Positions 1-14,330 of a stretch of 64,000 bases of DNA are shown here, piece by piece. The first letter of the stretch is position 1, and each line of letters starts with the position of its first letter. Origin of the DNA: Chrysoporthe austroafricana. Lineage: Eukaryota; Ascomycota; Sordariomycetes; Diaporthales; Cryphonectriaceae. Position numbers and translations under genes: made by a program. The notes under the pieces were generated by a model. It did no database searches, was not told the origin of the DNA, and worked only from the letters and a program-made list of their open reading frames with translations. The stretch spans positions 1,054,001-1,118,000 of the forward strand of contig JYIP02000006.1 in NCBI GenBank assembly GCA_001051155.2, read 5' to 3'.

Positions 1-1543
1 GGGTGGTGGGTGTGGACGTGTGTGTGGGTGTGGATGTGGTGTGTGACTCTGTTTGTGGTGGCTGTAGGGGCGGGCGGAAGGGCAAGGCGTCAGTCAGTGT
101 CCAAATTTGAACCCCGCGAACAGAGGTACGGAGCAACGACTATCGGGAGCCCCGCGAGCTGCCGTGCGGTTCTGCTAAGGGGTGCTTGGCTTTACGTAAG
201 CTGACACTGCTAGCGCTGGCCTAAGCAGTCTTCCAAGGACGGCACCATAGTAAGTAAGTTACTTAGTAGTATGTGTGTGCGCGGGCTATTCTGGACGACG
301 CGAGATACGATTACGAAGCAACAGGCTGGCAGAGAGACGACTTCGTCACCTCTTCGCTGGCGACGGCAGCGCTTGAAACGCGCCATCCTCCTGTTCCTCC
401 CCAAAAAGTCCCCCGATCTACCGAACCGTCAGGCGCCGAAGAGGGACTGGCGGCCTCCCTAGGCCCCAAAGGGCTAATGAGGCAATAAGGCTGCTGTCCG
501 TCCCTGATCAACGGCGTTGATGCGCTCATCATTGCCATAGCGAGGTGATGATCGCCCCCTAAGCGTTCTTGGTGGGATGGCGGCCGGACGGCCGGGCAGG
601 CTGTCAGTACGCTAGCCTGGTAGCGCGAGCTTTGTTCGTGCTCGGTCCTGGGCCTCGAGCGGCTCGTCTCCCTCCAGCGACCCGCGAGGGGGGCTCGCCG
701 GGTGGTGCTCACGGGTGCCCTCTGCCTTCCTCTCTGCCCTGCCCCGCCCGGCTCCTCTGGCACGACCAGGACGTCGTCGACGCCGACGCGATCAGCGGGA
801 GCGTCGGCTGCTGTCTCCAGTCCGCCCTGCCGATGCTCATTCAGCCTCGGACGGCAGCGCTGCGGCGCGATCGTCAGGGTTTCAGAGCGACAGTCAGCGG
901 CCCTGCCGTGCTTAGGCAGGCGGCCGAGGATCCTGTACTGCGCTGGCGAGGTTTGGCCTCCCGTCGACGCTGGCGGGATGCAACATGACTCCATCAGTTC
1001 GTCGAGATGTGCATCCAGCGAGCGAGCAGACCCCACAGCCCTGGAAGCGAGACCCACAGAAGGACTCGTAGAAACGCAATGGAAGACGCTGCAGGTTCTG
1101 AGGATGTCATCCCACCCCTCCGGCCAGGGCAGAGGCAGGGGAGGGCAGAAGTACCGGGTACACGACTCTCCCCCCCATGCCGCCAAGGATGCAGCCTTGT
1201 CGCCATCATCCCTGCGCGGGGGTGCCCTCCTCCCCCACTTCGAGCCTTCTCCCACATGGCAACAAGCAGGGGCCGTCTGGTAGTCGGCGGCAAGGGGGTC
1301 ATTTCGGTCCGCCCGCCCAAGCAAGTCTCTGCGCTGCCTGCTGGCGTCGAAACTTCCATCGAGTCTTCTTGCGATGTTTCATGCAGGCGGCCTGCGGGGC
1401 CTCGTCCCGATGGAGCATCTCCAGGCCGGGCTGGATGTGTTCTCTGGGCTTTCACGGGGCACTAGCGCCCAGTGCCTCCTCGCAGAGTGACAGCCTTGGG
1501 GCTGGGACGGCAGGCCGCCTTCTTTTTTTGATAGACGACCTTC

Positions 1544-1565
1544 ATGCAATGCATCTGCATTGCAT
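1544..1565. repeat. perfect inverted repeat, 10-bp arms, 2-bp spacer
   Basis: The left arm ATGCAATGCA is followed by TC and then by its exact reverse complement TGCATTGCAT. It could form a small cruciform or be a dimeric protein-binding site. No gene lies nearby to give it a role. Confidence 0.85.
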
Positions 1566-4500
1566 CATGTCGTTGCACTGACGGCGCGGCAGCTAGCCGA
1601 CGAGAGAGCATCGCGTGCCACCCAAGTCACCAATGGCGTGGCTCGCTCGCATAAGCCGTCCAGGCCGGAGGGAGGGGGGTGGGTGAGATTGGTACCATGG
1701 CCTGCAAGTCAACACCGTCTCGGGCACAAAAATCTGGCCACTCGAGCAGACGTCGTGAGACTTCTCACGGCTGAACAGACGAGGAACTGAGGTGCTTCGC
1801 CCGGATGCGCGAGCTCCTCCTCGTTCTGCTGCAGCAGGCCCTCCGCCCGGCCGCGGTGCTGCGCTCCAAAGCCTCGAGGCAGCATCGCCGTCGTTCCCCG
1901 ACGCGCGCAAAATGTGGGCTTACCTATATCTCTGCCGCCCCGCGTTCCGATGGCGTGTGCGCGGTGCCGTGCAGCGCATCTGCTGAGGATCTTCTGGTCA
2001 TGGGGCGATGACTAGGATTTGTGCCACGCCCCCGATAGCCCACAGGATGCAGCAGAGTTACGGCCGTGCTATATTTGTCCCGGCCTAGACCTGTGCGGAC
2101 GGGCTCAATGAACCCTTGGGGCTGCAGCGGATTGATGAGGACGATCCCGAGCCGAGGGTGCGTCGAAGTGTGTCGTCGCGGCGCAGGATGCCAGGGATTG
2201 CCTGGTCGGCGATGGCATCGATGGGTGTTGGTGATAAACGAGTACGGCGCCTCTAGTCGGCCCCGCCCAGGAGAGCAGCAGGTGCTAGGCGCAGCTCTTC
2301 TCCTATCAGACGTTTCAGATCTCGCGTCCAGGCCAGAAACGATGCTCCGTGGCTCTGACAGCTTGCGCGTCGCCCGGTGCTCACGGTCGTCACCTCCTCT
2401 CTGTCTGTCTGTCTGTCTTCGTCGGTAGGTGTGCGCGAGGCGAGGCGTGATAGGTGTGTAGCACATGTAAAAGGGACAATGTCTCTGGCCTACGTGCTCA
2501 GTAGGAGGTGGTAGTGAAAGTGCTGCTCCCATTGAAAGCGTCAGGGATGAAGCAGGCACCTACAGCGCCAGCCGGCAGCGGCGGGAGCCTACTGTGTAAG
2601 CAACCCGCGCTACTCCCGCGGCACCGATCTCGGCCAAGATTCGAGAGAGGTCGCTAACGAGGCAAGGCTCCACCAGCTGCAGCCCTGAGGCCAGCCAGCC
2701 CGTCCAGGATCTCGACAACACAACGTTTTTTCTATGTCCACACCCGGCCATCGTCAACCCGCGCCGGCCTTTGTCACCAGCTTGTACCTCTGGAGCCGGA
2801 CCATCAGGTACCGAGGGCATGCTGGGTATTCAACTCCAAACTTTGAAACAGTGTCAGCGATCGCCTTAGGCATCCCGCATCGGACGACGTTTACGGTAAG
2901 CGAGCGACACGGAGGGCCTTTCAGGCGGATTGTGCGGTTGCCTCGTCACCTCACTGCCTCATCCTTCTCACCGCCCCGACCTTTTCAACATCACGCCAGC
3001 TTCGCACCAACCATGGACACCTGCCTGGCTCACGTATCCGTTTCTGCGAGGTATGCCATACGTCGACCGCGGCCCCTGATTAATGAGCGGCAAGCCGAGA
3101 CAAGGTTTGTGACCACCCACCGCACACCTATGGAGACCCACGGCGCCCTCTCAAAGGCTCATGCCGCGCTACGCTTGCGGGCTCACCTGCCAGCTAGCTG
3201 CTCAGAGACGATGGACGTTGCATTAGGGTTATCGGCTTATCAGAGAGGACCACCTGTCTCTCGACACCTGCCAGCCCCCAGCCCTTCAGAGGCATGCAAT
3301 TGGCAGAAGTCGGGACCAGAGGCTGTCACGAGGCTTTGCGCTGCGGCTCCTCCTCATCTTGCGGCGTCAATTTGCCGGTTCTCTTTCGCTGCCCCGCATC
3401 GCAACCCCGACCATGATGACGGATGGGATTGCGATTGACGCCGGGGAGCGTTCTTTGGGTCGCCAGGCCTGCGGGCTGCGTGCCTTGGAACAGGCCCTGC
3501 TGTCGTCGCCGTAGGATCGCTCGGGTCCATTGCTGCACGCCCATTCGTCCGTCTCGCCTGTCCATCACAGCGGCTCCCAGCCCTCTGACAGGCTGCCTCG
3601 GTCGGGCCGCCGAGATTGAACGAGAGCAAGCGAGCATGCTAGGCCCTTGATACGTTCTTGCGACGCCTCGGCCGGCCTCGGTGTGGACAACCACATCACA
3701 CCGCTTCTCCGAATCTTTGGATGGTCTCCTTGGAGCGGCAGTCAAGGTCGTAGTCGAAGTCTGGTCACGGACGTCGTCCCCTGCCCACCACCCCGGGCGG
3801 GCGCATAGGGTCGCCATGAGCCGCCCAGCCGCCTTACCCTCGGCCAGGCCCGATGGCGCACCGTGACGAGCGGACCGCAAAAGCCGATACCGACTGCTTT
3901 TTCTGCAGATGGTATGATGCCACTTCTCGCGGCCTTGCGGGCGACTACCTCCCCCGCGGCCGCGTTGGGCAGAGTTGCAATCACATCCTTCTCTGATCGT
4001 GATGCCTTGCGGCCTCGAGGTATCGAGTACGCGCTGAGGTACTTCGACCTTTCGGTTCTCTACCGACGCGCTAGCAAGCCCTTGGGAGTCGCACAGACGA
4101 CTTGATGTCCATTTTTAACTTTGACCAGTGTCGACTTTGCCTGTCTGCTGACCGGCGTCGTCATTGCGACTACATTGGCCACAGCCTGCGGTGGCTGGCG
4201 ACTCGTGCGAAGCGGTCTGATACCGCCCTCATCATAGCAGAGCCGGTTCGACCTATAATGCTGCCAATCTTCGCATCACAAGCCTGCTCGGGCACGAAGT
4301 TAAGCTTCTAATCCGGTCGACCTCGGCCAGCCAAGCCTCGATCCTCGCTTCGGCATGCATCCCTCTCTCGCGCATTGGCAACTGGCAAGCCAGAGCCTTC
4401 GTGGAATTCGTCGATACAAGAAGGCCACGACAAGCGAGATCCCAGCATGCCTATACGAGAGCAACCATAGTATCGTGACGTGGAACACGTTTAATCCATC

Positions 4501-7500
4501 CCCGTCATGCAGGCTACAGACATAGGCATCCCTGCCCTCACCGGTGGCCCCCGGCCCATACTAACAATTGCCCAGCGAATATTCGGCCGCCTCCGTTAGC
4601 GGTCGTCGTCTCAGGCTGTGACCGCGGCTTCAGCAACTTTGACACCTTTTTGTTCCCCACACAGGTGCTTCTCAAAGAGCCTGACAACACATGCACCACT
4701 CCACTGTATCACATCAAGCGCACGGCATCTCAGCCATGCTCTGAGCCTGACGAGTCTACACGGTGTCACATATAGCCCGTGCAGGGCGAGCTTCAGTCCT
4801 AGTCCTGCCAACATCGTCCTTGCACGTCAGCCGGCACTCATGTCCGGATCCGTTGTACTGTACTTCGCAGGTGCATCAGCGACATGACGTCGACTGAGCA
4901 CAAGAACACAAGCTCGGGAGATCAGGCCACTGCCACTTCCGTCAATTGGAATAACCCAAAATCCGGTTACCTACACCAACACGCGTCGTCACCACTCCCA
5001 GTGCCAGGCTGGCTGCCTTCCAGTCAAGCCGGGGAACGCTAGGTACATAATCACACCCCAGTGCAACATGGGGGACTTTACAGTCCTGCCTCCATCTCCA
5101 TTCGTCCGGCACAACGTTTCGTGAATTTTTCCCTCGAAGCACCTCAGCCTACTGCTGCCACCTCTCTACCCCAACAGCATCCCTCTCCTGATAACCTCGG
5201 TCAGCGGGCAGCGACTGGGCCGCGTCGGGAGGACTTGCATGTGGTGATACCATTCACACGCCAACGGGCCTGTCCCTGCGGGTTTCAAAGTACGGGTAGG
5301 GACTAGGGCACATAGGTCACTGCATACATTCCACCTGTCACCCCATCGCGTGCGCGCGCGATGGGGCAGCTTCAGCCGAATACCACCTGCTTACACACCG
5401 TGGTATCACCATCTACACCAACTTGCGCGGCTGGCCAGAGCGAAGCTTCGACCTTGGAGTCTCAGCTGGCGCAGCCTGTAACGGTATTGGCTTCACCGAT
5501 CACGTCGCCTCGGTGCCTCATGCCTGCCCTGTCTCACCCTCAGGCTTCTGGGCGCATCAGTCTGACGTCTCGCTGCTTACTGGCGGCGTACCAGGACCAG
5601 TAGAAGCCATCGGGCAACCACGGAGAAGCTCGCGCACACGCTCATCTTACACCATTATGTATGCTGCCTCTCATCGGGACGCAGGAGAACCCCGACCCAC
5701 CTCGCCTCGTGCTCCACCACGAACACCCGTCGATGCAAGGGCCACTACAGTATATTCGCCCCTCGTACCAGAAGCTACGCCACGGCTGAAGTCCTCCTCC
5801 CAGTAGTACCAGGCATGATCGTTTCCTCGGGAGGGGCCGTCGCATGCCGGACGCATGCCACAGCTATGCAGATGACAGTTCCCGTGGCAGCAGCTGAATG
5901 GCTGGGGGCCATGAAAGATGCAACCCTCGTTCACACCCAGTTCGGTCGCGTTCAGGGGTAAAACACCCGGCCATCTGCACGGAATGCGAAAGTGACTTCC
6001 AATTTTGCTCACCGGTCAGAGATCAATCGCTCCGGGGGAAATGACAAGTGACGAAATGGAACCTAAAGATGCGCGACATGTTGCAACGGTGGGATGGAGA
6101 GGCACAGATCTCATCGCGGCAATTGCAGAGGACATCCGCGGCCTGCCCGTGCATCACGCCACCCAAACGACGCATTGCCACCGCACGGCTCCTTCATACT
6201 AAAATGACTTCACCTGGATGTTGCACAACAGTCGTCCAGATACGGCATCACGACGGAGTGGCCTCCGACCTGATGTGACGGCAGCATTGACATCCAATTT
6301 GAGGCACCTCGTCGAGCCCAGCCCTCAGGCCAAGCTTGGCTTCGCGGCGCGCCCTGAGGCCGACGCGGAAGCCTTCATCAAAGGCAAGGGGGCACTTGTA
6401 GGGGTCGCTCCGAGGGGGCCGCTGAACGGCTCGCATCAGACAAATTAGTAGTCCTCTCTTGGACCCATCATCGGGGGACGCCGTTCCTTCATGCCGCCGG
6501 GCGGAACGGTCCTCCGGGCGCTCACCAGCGACCTTGTGGAGCATTAACCATCGGGGCCTCCAGCGCGGATTGGGTCGGCGGCACGATACCGCCGGCCACG
6601 CAGCAGCCCATCAGGCCGGATCCTTGGACCACAGAGGTGCAGACGTACCCCGAGAGCCCTTAAATTTCTTCTCGTTCGATGCCAGCAGTAGCTTCTACCG
6701 GGACGCGCTCCCGGTCCACGAAGGTATTTTTGACTGTGCGACGAATCCAACGTCCAAATCCCTCGTGGAGACGCGGAACGCCCTCCAGCAGCATGGGTCG
6801 GGATTAGTTGCCGTGAACCGCCCCCTTTCTTCGGCAAAATTATCAGCGAAAGCAAATCTCGCGCCAGGGTGCGGGACTTGTGCTGCGGTGTTGTAAGATC
6901 GGATGCTTCATCTCGTCCTGGCCCCAGCCCGGAGGGCCATGTCGCGTGCTGGGCATACTTCCCAGACTTTTGGCGTGTCACTACCCCTTTTCGGCCGTAA
7001 CCCCAGCGCTGTGTGCGGGACACACCTGGGGCGGAGACCGAAACGCAAGTCATTATTACGTGCAGGAAATGGCAGGGTTGATATCGTGGGGAAGCAGCCC
7101 TGTCGATTTGTTTCAGGGCGTTTCTCGCAGCGAAAAGAGCGCCACCTACCGCAGCCGGTCGATCTCCATCTTGGAGAGCCAAAAAAAGAAGATCTCCGGA
7201 AGTGGCACCCCCCGGTCACCGCGCGCACGAAGGTTGATGGGTCGGGAGCAGAGAGGATCACGATCGTGGACAGCATTCCGACGGGAGTACCTGGGCCGAC
7301 GGGGAGGGTACACGTGCGCAAAGTCACTCAGATGCGCCAGCAGCCAGACGAGATGAGGAGCTGATGGCACAGATGATACAGTGCTTACGACAGACCGTAT
7401 GGATCCCCCCTTCTGCTACGTTATCGCCTAGCATTACCCGAGATCCGGATTACCTTGATCCATCGTCGATTATTCACTCACCTCATGACCGTCATGCAGT

Positions 7501-10500
7501 CGTCACTGCAATCACCATTGGGCCACGACAGGATCGTCCAACAGCCTGTCCTGGAGCGGACTATTACAGGGCTCATTAAACATGAAATTTGGAGCCAAGA
7601 CATCCGCTCCAACACAAGAAGAAAAAAAACTGGACCCAGGTGATGTACTGTCACTGGGTGAGATGGAAATCATTGGCTGTCCCTTTTGTCAGGCCATCGC
7701 TTCCCACCAGCCGGTTCCACAGCACCTTTAATGCCCTCACGCCCGCCGTCCGACGACTGACCTCGAGCAGGCATCCATCATTCTAGAATCCTTCCACCGG
7801 TGACGAAGCTCCACCTCCACAAACCAGCCCCTGGCCTGCCTCTGTATCAGGTGTTCCCGTTCCCTCGGATCAACCGGGCTTTGCACTTCTGTTATGTGCG
7901 CTTCGGGTGCAGAGTCGTTGGAGAAGATGACGTAGCCGGGCCCGAGAGAGCCGGACGGGACGCCCCAGATCGCGGTCGACGGTGACTAAGAACGGCCCAG
8001 GAAAGACGACGACGATGCAGACAGCGGCCACCGAGCCTAGTGAGTCACCGCGCGACGACGTGCGAATGCCTGCACATCGGCGGCATCCTGGCAGTGCCAA
8101 GAATGTATGAGAGCAAGGGCCCGCCGGCTCCTTTCTAAATCGGGCATGACAGTGCAGTAGTCGTTATAGAACCCCCACACTCCGTCCGCCCTACAATGAT
8201 TCTTGGATATCGTTGGATCTGGCGCGCCGAGGGCTCCGCCTCGGAGGATTTGTTGACACAGGGCCACTCGCAGAGCGGCGTGCTCGATTCAGCCACCAGC
8301 ATCGATCGTCATCCGGCCCGCGGCGGAGCATGCAGCGTGAGTATATGTGTCTGGAAGGCAGTGGCCAAATCGAGAGGATCCTCAAGATAAGCCCTTGCCT
8401 GGGAGGAGCCAAGGTGAGCGGCTGGCGCGGGATCTCGACTCCACGATAAGCTTTCGCCCAGACTTCCGGTTTTTTTTTTTTCTTTTGGGCAATTTTTCTG
8501 CGCGTTGATGGTCTGAACTGGCAGCAGATCTCGATTGTGCCTACCTCGGAATCGATACGGAAGCGAGCATGTGGGGGGCGCATCGCAAGTGTTGACGGTG
8601 TTTGACCTCGGGTCGCTGAGGAAGTCCCCAGCGCATGCCGTCGTCCTGGTTTTGATCGTCGGCTTGGCCTTCACGGTCTTGCCATTGGCGTACCCCGGTT
8701 GCTTCTGGAGCTCACGTTGCCCCAGGGACGGCTGGAGCGGCCGCTTCGTCGTGCCGCTGGCCGCCATGGCATCGCCCGGCGTCGTCTATCATGTCTCTAT
8801 CGAGGCCCGCATGGTGTGTGTCCCCTCGCATATTTGTAGGGCGGCATATCTCGTATTGGTAACCCTGGAGCAGATGAGGTGGTCCCTATCCCAGTCATTG
8901 ATACCTCCCAGGGCACCCGGCGCCGTGGACAGCTTCCACCGTCTCACACGTGGCCATGATTTCGTCATACCTCGTTCTACGAGGTCTTATGACCTAGGAT
9001 ATTGGGGTTCTGGACCGGCGTAGGTCTGCATGGACCAGAGAGGCTCGTCATACCACAGGCTGCGGGATATTGCAACTTGCGACCGAAGCAGCACCTCACC
9101 TCGCGCGTGAGGTGTCATGGCCAGGTCCGTCCCTCCGAGGCTGATGGGGAGGCCTGGGTCAAGGCGCGACACGGTGAAGGGGAGCCAGTGCGCCAATGTT
9201 GTGCGCGCGCTGGACGGTGACACAGAGCTAGACATGCACCACCAAGGATGTGCGCTCGTGCGCCAGCGTGTCTTGCCTGTGCAACTATACAGCCACACGC
9301 CCAAACAAGTCGGGCGCAGGATCGTACATTTCGTGCCAGAACAGATGTGGTGAAGATGGCCGCCGGTCGAGCGTTCCAAACAGACAGGTCACCTTCAAAT
9401 CCAATATAGCCCGAGCGTGCCAGCTGTCCTTCCTGCCTCCCCCCCGTGGCCCTCACCGTTGTAGCCCTCCTCTCACCAGCGCCAGCTCTCGCTCAGCGTC
9501 TAGGCTGTTCGGGGCTGCTCATGTCCCATCGTCAGGAGCTGCGAGGCGACGGGCGGCGGCGTATCACATGAGGAAATCGCGGCCGCAGGATGTACAGACG
9601 TACAGCGTTGTGCATCTCTCCCTGTCTTACTCACCCACAACCGATATTCTCAGCCTCATGCACCCGTCAGCAGTGGTGTTGGTATCAGAAATGAGCTGTC
9701 ACTTCTCCCTCGCGTCCGGGGTCTTGTCCTGTCCTACAACATGGCCCAAAGGAGGTTAGTTGAGCTGCCGCTGCAGAAACTTGGCCTGCCGTCCTGCTTA
9801 TACAGCACAGAACGTCGCGAGATGGCGCACGCCCTTTGCCCAGAATGAGCCTCCGGGGCGCAGAAAGCGGCGCGATGTAGCCCTGCTGCTGCTCACTCGC
9901 TGCCGCAGGCCATCACGAGAAGCTCGCCAGTAGCCTTGTTCAGAAGCCAGTACAGATCGCTAGGCCGGGCCGTGGGTGGATCGCGGCGCATCGACTCGTT
10001 CCCTCGCGACCGGGCCATGGCTCTCTCCCACAGCATGCAGAGGAGCAGTCAGGTCTCTGGTCGGCTGCCACGTCAGACGGTCCTTGGGTCCAGCTCAGAC
10101 AACTTTGGTCCGATACTCCCCCAGGCGACGGTCCCGTCATGCAGTGCGGCGCTCTTGGTGTCTGTCTGCGAGACTTGGTCCGAAGCACCTTGGGTTCCCT
10201 CTCGCTTCCTCGTACCCGGACGTCATCCTCAGGTCTAGCCCGGGACGTCTTGGTCGTGCATGAGGTATCATGGACATCATGCGCTGTCATCGCGCGCCGG
10301 AGCTTCGTCGGTGCTCGGCCTGCCGCCTATGTCTCCTAAGGGGGTAGCGAGCAGCTACGGCCTCGGTTGGGATGGCGCGGTCACTCCATCCACCAACCTC
10401 CCCGTGACGCTGCCTGTGGCACATGAGTCCCCGTCGCGCGGTCCGCGGCCAAGATCCACAGAGGCCTGGTGGCCAGCAAGTATCCGCATCCGCCTCCCCG

Positions 10501-12055
10501 CATCCATGCATCGCCGCACATGCTTGTCGATGCTAGTGTACCGCCCTGTCGGTCCTGTCGAGGCGAACCTGGGCTGGAGGACCGGGGACATGTACACACC
10601 AAGTACAGCTGCTAGGGCCACGCAGGAGAGAGAGAGCGTATGCAGTGCGGAGCCTCCGAAGCTGACCTGGATGTCTCGACTATTACAAGATGGGGTGGGT
10701 GGACCGGCTCGTCCAGAGGCCGAGGCATGTCTGACGACGCCGGCTGGTGACTTCTCTGAAAGTAGACCAGTCAGATGTACCACGTACGTGGACACGTTTC
10801 GTACCGTCTCGACGATCTTCGCCTACATCTGCAGGGCTTGCGCATTGTCGACGCAAGCCGGCAAGGTTCGCGATCCTGATCTTGGGGGAGGCGAGGGCGG
10901 AGAGGCGGTCATATGACCTCCCCTGCCGCAGACCCGTCTGGCCTGCTATCCGCCAAGGGGCGTGAATGGTCTATCGTCTTCTCGCCTTACGCAGCAGGGC
11001 GACGGCGCCGTGCGGATCCGGGCTGGGCTGCAGGAGGATTTAGAGCCGCCAGGCAGTGGACAGCAGGCCCGGCACGGACCTTCCGCAATTTCGCATCAAC
11101 TCCTCCGCGCAAACCTCGTGCCCCTGCGAGGCCGAGCATCTTTCAGCCCTCGACCAGGGGTGTGTCGCGCCCGGCCTCGAGGGCTCCCGGGCAGGAAGGC
11201 CGGCTGCGGAGCAGGGCTGCAGGCTCGCGCCTTGCGGTGTCCTCACGTGGCGAGATGAACCCTCGCTGGGGATCTGGCTCCCTGTCCGCCAGGGCCCTCT
11301 CGTGCCCTCCCCTGGGCGGGCTGATCCCCCAGGGGGGTCGGGTGGCCCGGAACTCTCCCAGGGCCGATGGATGGGGCCTCTATCGTCGGGCTAGGGATCG
11401 GGACAGTCGGCGGGACTTGCCGTACAGCCGCATGGACGGATCGTGGTGGCCCTCCCCCACCTCCACGGGCTCCTGGTCAAATGAGGCTGGGCGAGGGAGT
11501 ATCCCGATGTGGCATCTCTTCCCCAGTCGTCACAGATAGGCGCTGGACGGTGCTCACGTCCGCTGCGGTGATCATTACCCACACACCGCTCATGTGCCGC
11601 ACGCGATAAAGTGCTTGGTGCATAGGCGAGGCAGCAGCTACATCTTGATCATCTCACCAACCCTGGTGTGGAATCCCCGGCGGGTATACGTGGTTGTTGA
11701 CAGGTCTGGTGGTCAGGATGGGCGGATGCAGTAAGACAGGCCTGCCAGCTGAGATCGAGCAGAGGCCGGCCGGGGATGACTAGTACTATCATGTCGCAGC
11801 AGCTTTGCGGAGGCCCCACCCGCATCTGCTGGCCCTCGCCTAGGCGGCCGAATGCTTACATACAGGGTCTGTTTGTTCTGTCCCGTCCGCCAGCCTCGAG
11901 GGACTTTGGCCGACGTGGTGGGTATCTCTCCTGTCTCGCGCAGGGCCAAGACGTCATTGAGGGCACGGGATACGAGGGGGCCGAGCGAGGGAGAATGCAG
12001 ATTGGAACCGGCAGGAAATGATGGATCGGTTGGCTGTTGTAAGAAAGTTGATATC

Positions 12056-12125
12056 TGACCGCGCTCTGGGTCTCGAACCCCGGCCGTCAACAGCCCACGC
12101 ATGGGGGACCAATTGAGGGTCACGG
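12056..12125 (-). other. decayed tRNA-like segment (tRNA-Asn-like)
   Basis: Read on the minus strand, the segment contains a D-loop-like CTCAATTGGT, an anticodon-loop-like GGCTGTTGACGG and a B-box GGTTCGAGACC in tRNA order. The acceptor and T stems pair badly and the variable region is short, so it is more likely a relic or a tRNA-derived repeat than a working tRNA. The resemblance to tRNA-Asn(GTT) rests on the CTGTT in the anticodon loop position and is tentative. Confidence 0.3.
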
Positions 12126-14261
12126 TGCACTGACCGCAGTCTAAAGTCCCCCCAGACTAGTCATTGGCGCCATAGTCTGAGTCTGAGGTGAGGACTAGAG
12201 CAGTTGTGCTTGCGGCCTGGAAAGTGTGCTAGTTTCACAACAACTCTCAATACAGGCAAGAGACAGGACTGGTCGATGTGTATACCAACCACATAGCCAG
12301 GCAGCGGGCGCTTTCGAGATGGTATTACGAGCCAATGCGGCATCATGGAGCCCCTCAGCACGACACGTGGTTGGCGCCACACTCATTTCCGGCGCCCTTT
12401 GAGCTGTTGTGCCTATGTTAGGACTAGGTGGCTTATAGTTGATATATCACGTACAGCTCTAAAATTGCTCAGTGTCTCCTAATAAGAGTAGTTATATGAT
12501 GTGTAAGATATTGTTTACAAATCACTGAGGCCTCAGCTGGGACAATCAAGAGCCGACGCAGAGCAGCCGACGTCTGGGCCCCCCTAGAGAGGACATATTG
12601 TCCAATTCCGCATAGTCGCCGATGCATAGCAACGCCACCGTTTTCACACAGTATAGGCCGACCGACCGACCTGCCTGTGGAGGTACTCACCATGTAGTGA
12701 GTCGACTGCGGCCTGAGGAATGTCTCGCAGGCCGTGAGATAGCTTCGTCTTCGCGTAACGGGATCAACATGAGACCATCCCGGGAATGGCCAGATCGTCA
12801 TACGAGGAGGACTCATATTCACATGTGGCTGCTCTGGCAAGCACCTGGGGGAAACCAACACAATTGGCGAGACGAGAGGGGAGCAGGACAGCGGGAGGGG
12901 AAGGCGAACAATCGCGGCGCGTCGAGTCCTCTCCCAGGTACCGTTACTCGTCCACAGTCGCTGATGCGGGCAGGGCACGACGGGCCCGCCTTCATGTTCG
13001 CCAACAAGGCCCGTTGGCCGCGAGGAAGCTGTAAGCAACGCGATAGCTGTTAGCCCGTGCCCCTGAAGCCCGGCCCACAGGCAGGCCGTCTATAGTAAAG
13101 GGGTACAGCATCCTCAACGGGGTTGGACGCCGGCAGGAGGTCGCACAGAGGAGCCGGCATCTGCAGCATCGCCGGGCCCCTGGCCACGCCGAAGACGGTA
13201 TCTCGCCTGTACATCTCCGCACGCGGGAGTCCCATGCAGGATGATGCGTGCCAACGACTTGTGCCCTTTTGTGAGACAAAGTAGGATTGCGTGATCCGGG
13301 GAGGGAAAAATGGGCGCCGCCGTTGACGGGATCTTCGAGACGCGACTATCCAGCCCGTCGCGGCGGTGGGGTGATCGGGTCCTCTCCCACTCTCTTTCTC
13401 TCTCTGTGCAGAGTCGGGCGACGACGGGAAATTATGAGACAGAGAGGCGTCGAGTGAGGCTGACACCATGCCGAGGACCGGCATGTTGATCTCGGGGGGG
13501 ATCGGGGACCTTGTCTCGAGGGGCAGGATAGGCTTTTTTTTAAAGTAGGATCATTTAGCACTGCCGAGCTTGGCCTAGCACCCTGAGGCGACCGAGACTT
13601 GCATGGCATAGTGTTGTCGCCTTACAGGCTCCTGTAGATGAATGGCCCCAGAAGGGGGATCATCGCAAGGCTGGTCGTCCAGTCCGAGGGTCTCGTATAG
13701 CTTCGCTGCCAAAGAGCGGTGAGGGAGCTAGATCTTTCTGGCCCGCGGGTTGATGAGCTTCTGCTGTTGATACGGTAGCGCAGGGGGGGACGGGGGCGAT
13801 CAACACGGCCCGGACGCTTTTTCGTTCTCTCTCCTGCATCGATGGCTGCTTTCGCGCCCAGGTAGCTTCGAGAGGGGCCCCGGGAATGCAGGCGCTGTGG
13901 GTATGGTGGTGCAGGCCAATGCAAGCTTGTGCTCCGCAGGCGAGATTAGGTTTGCCCTCAACCGGTCACAGAGAGGCGGGAGTAGATAATACTTCGCTCT
14001 ACCATGGTTGGGAGGTAGGGGCCTGGGCCGGGTGACATGTGTCGACATGCTCGAGGTACAAGACAGCCGGCCGGAGTGACATCCCACGACCCGTCGTCGA
14101 CATGTGCAAGTGATAGTCCTCTTCCACCACCTGACATTCTCGTAATATCGACCCAGTGTTTTCCCCCTTAGACCTCAGTGCTAGTGAGGAATCATAGCAC
14201 GTCGGCGGACACATGACCAGGCGCGTGTCTCCCAATCCCACCCATTGTGATGTTGCGCGGG

Positions 14262-14330
14262 CTCGAACCCATGCAGGACGCTGCCCTAGAGGTAAGCCCG
14301 GGCTCCTCTCGGCCAAGAGGAGAGGAGCGT
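14262..14330 (-). other. Pol III A-box/B-box pair, tRNA- or SINE-like
   Basis: On the minus strand TGGCCGAGAGG fits the A-box consensus, and about 50 bp downstream GGTTCGAGCCC fits the B-box. The A-box form resembles class II tRNAs (Leu/Ser), but I cannot fold a complete cloverleaf: the T-stem pairs only partly. A tRNA pseudogene or the head of a SINE fits best. Confidence 0.3.

Noticed and set aside
311..1455. Open frames of 150-340 residues at the left end
   Set aside because: No Met-initiated domain-bearing protein; frames overlap on both strands with random-looking composition.
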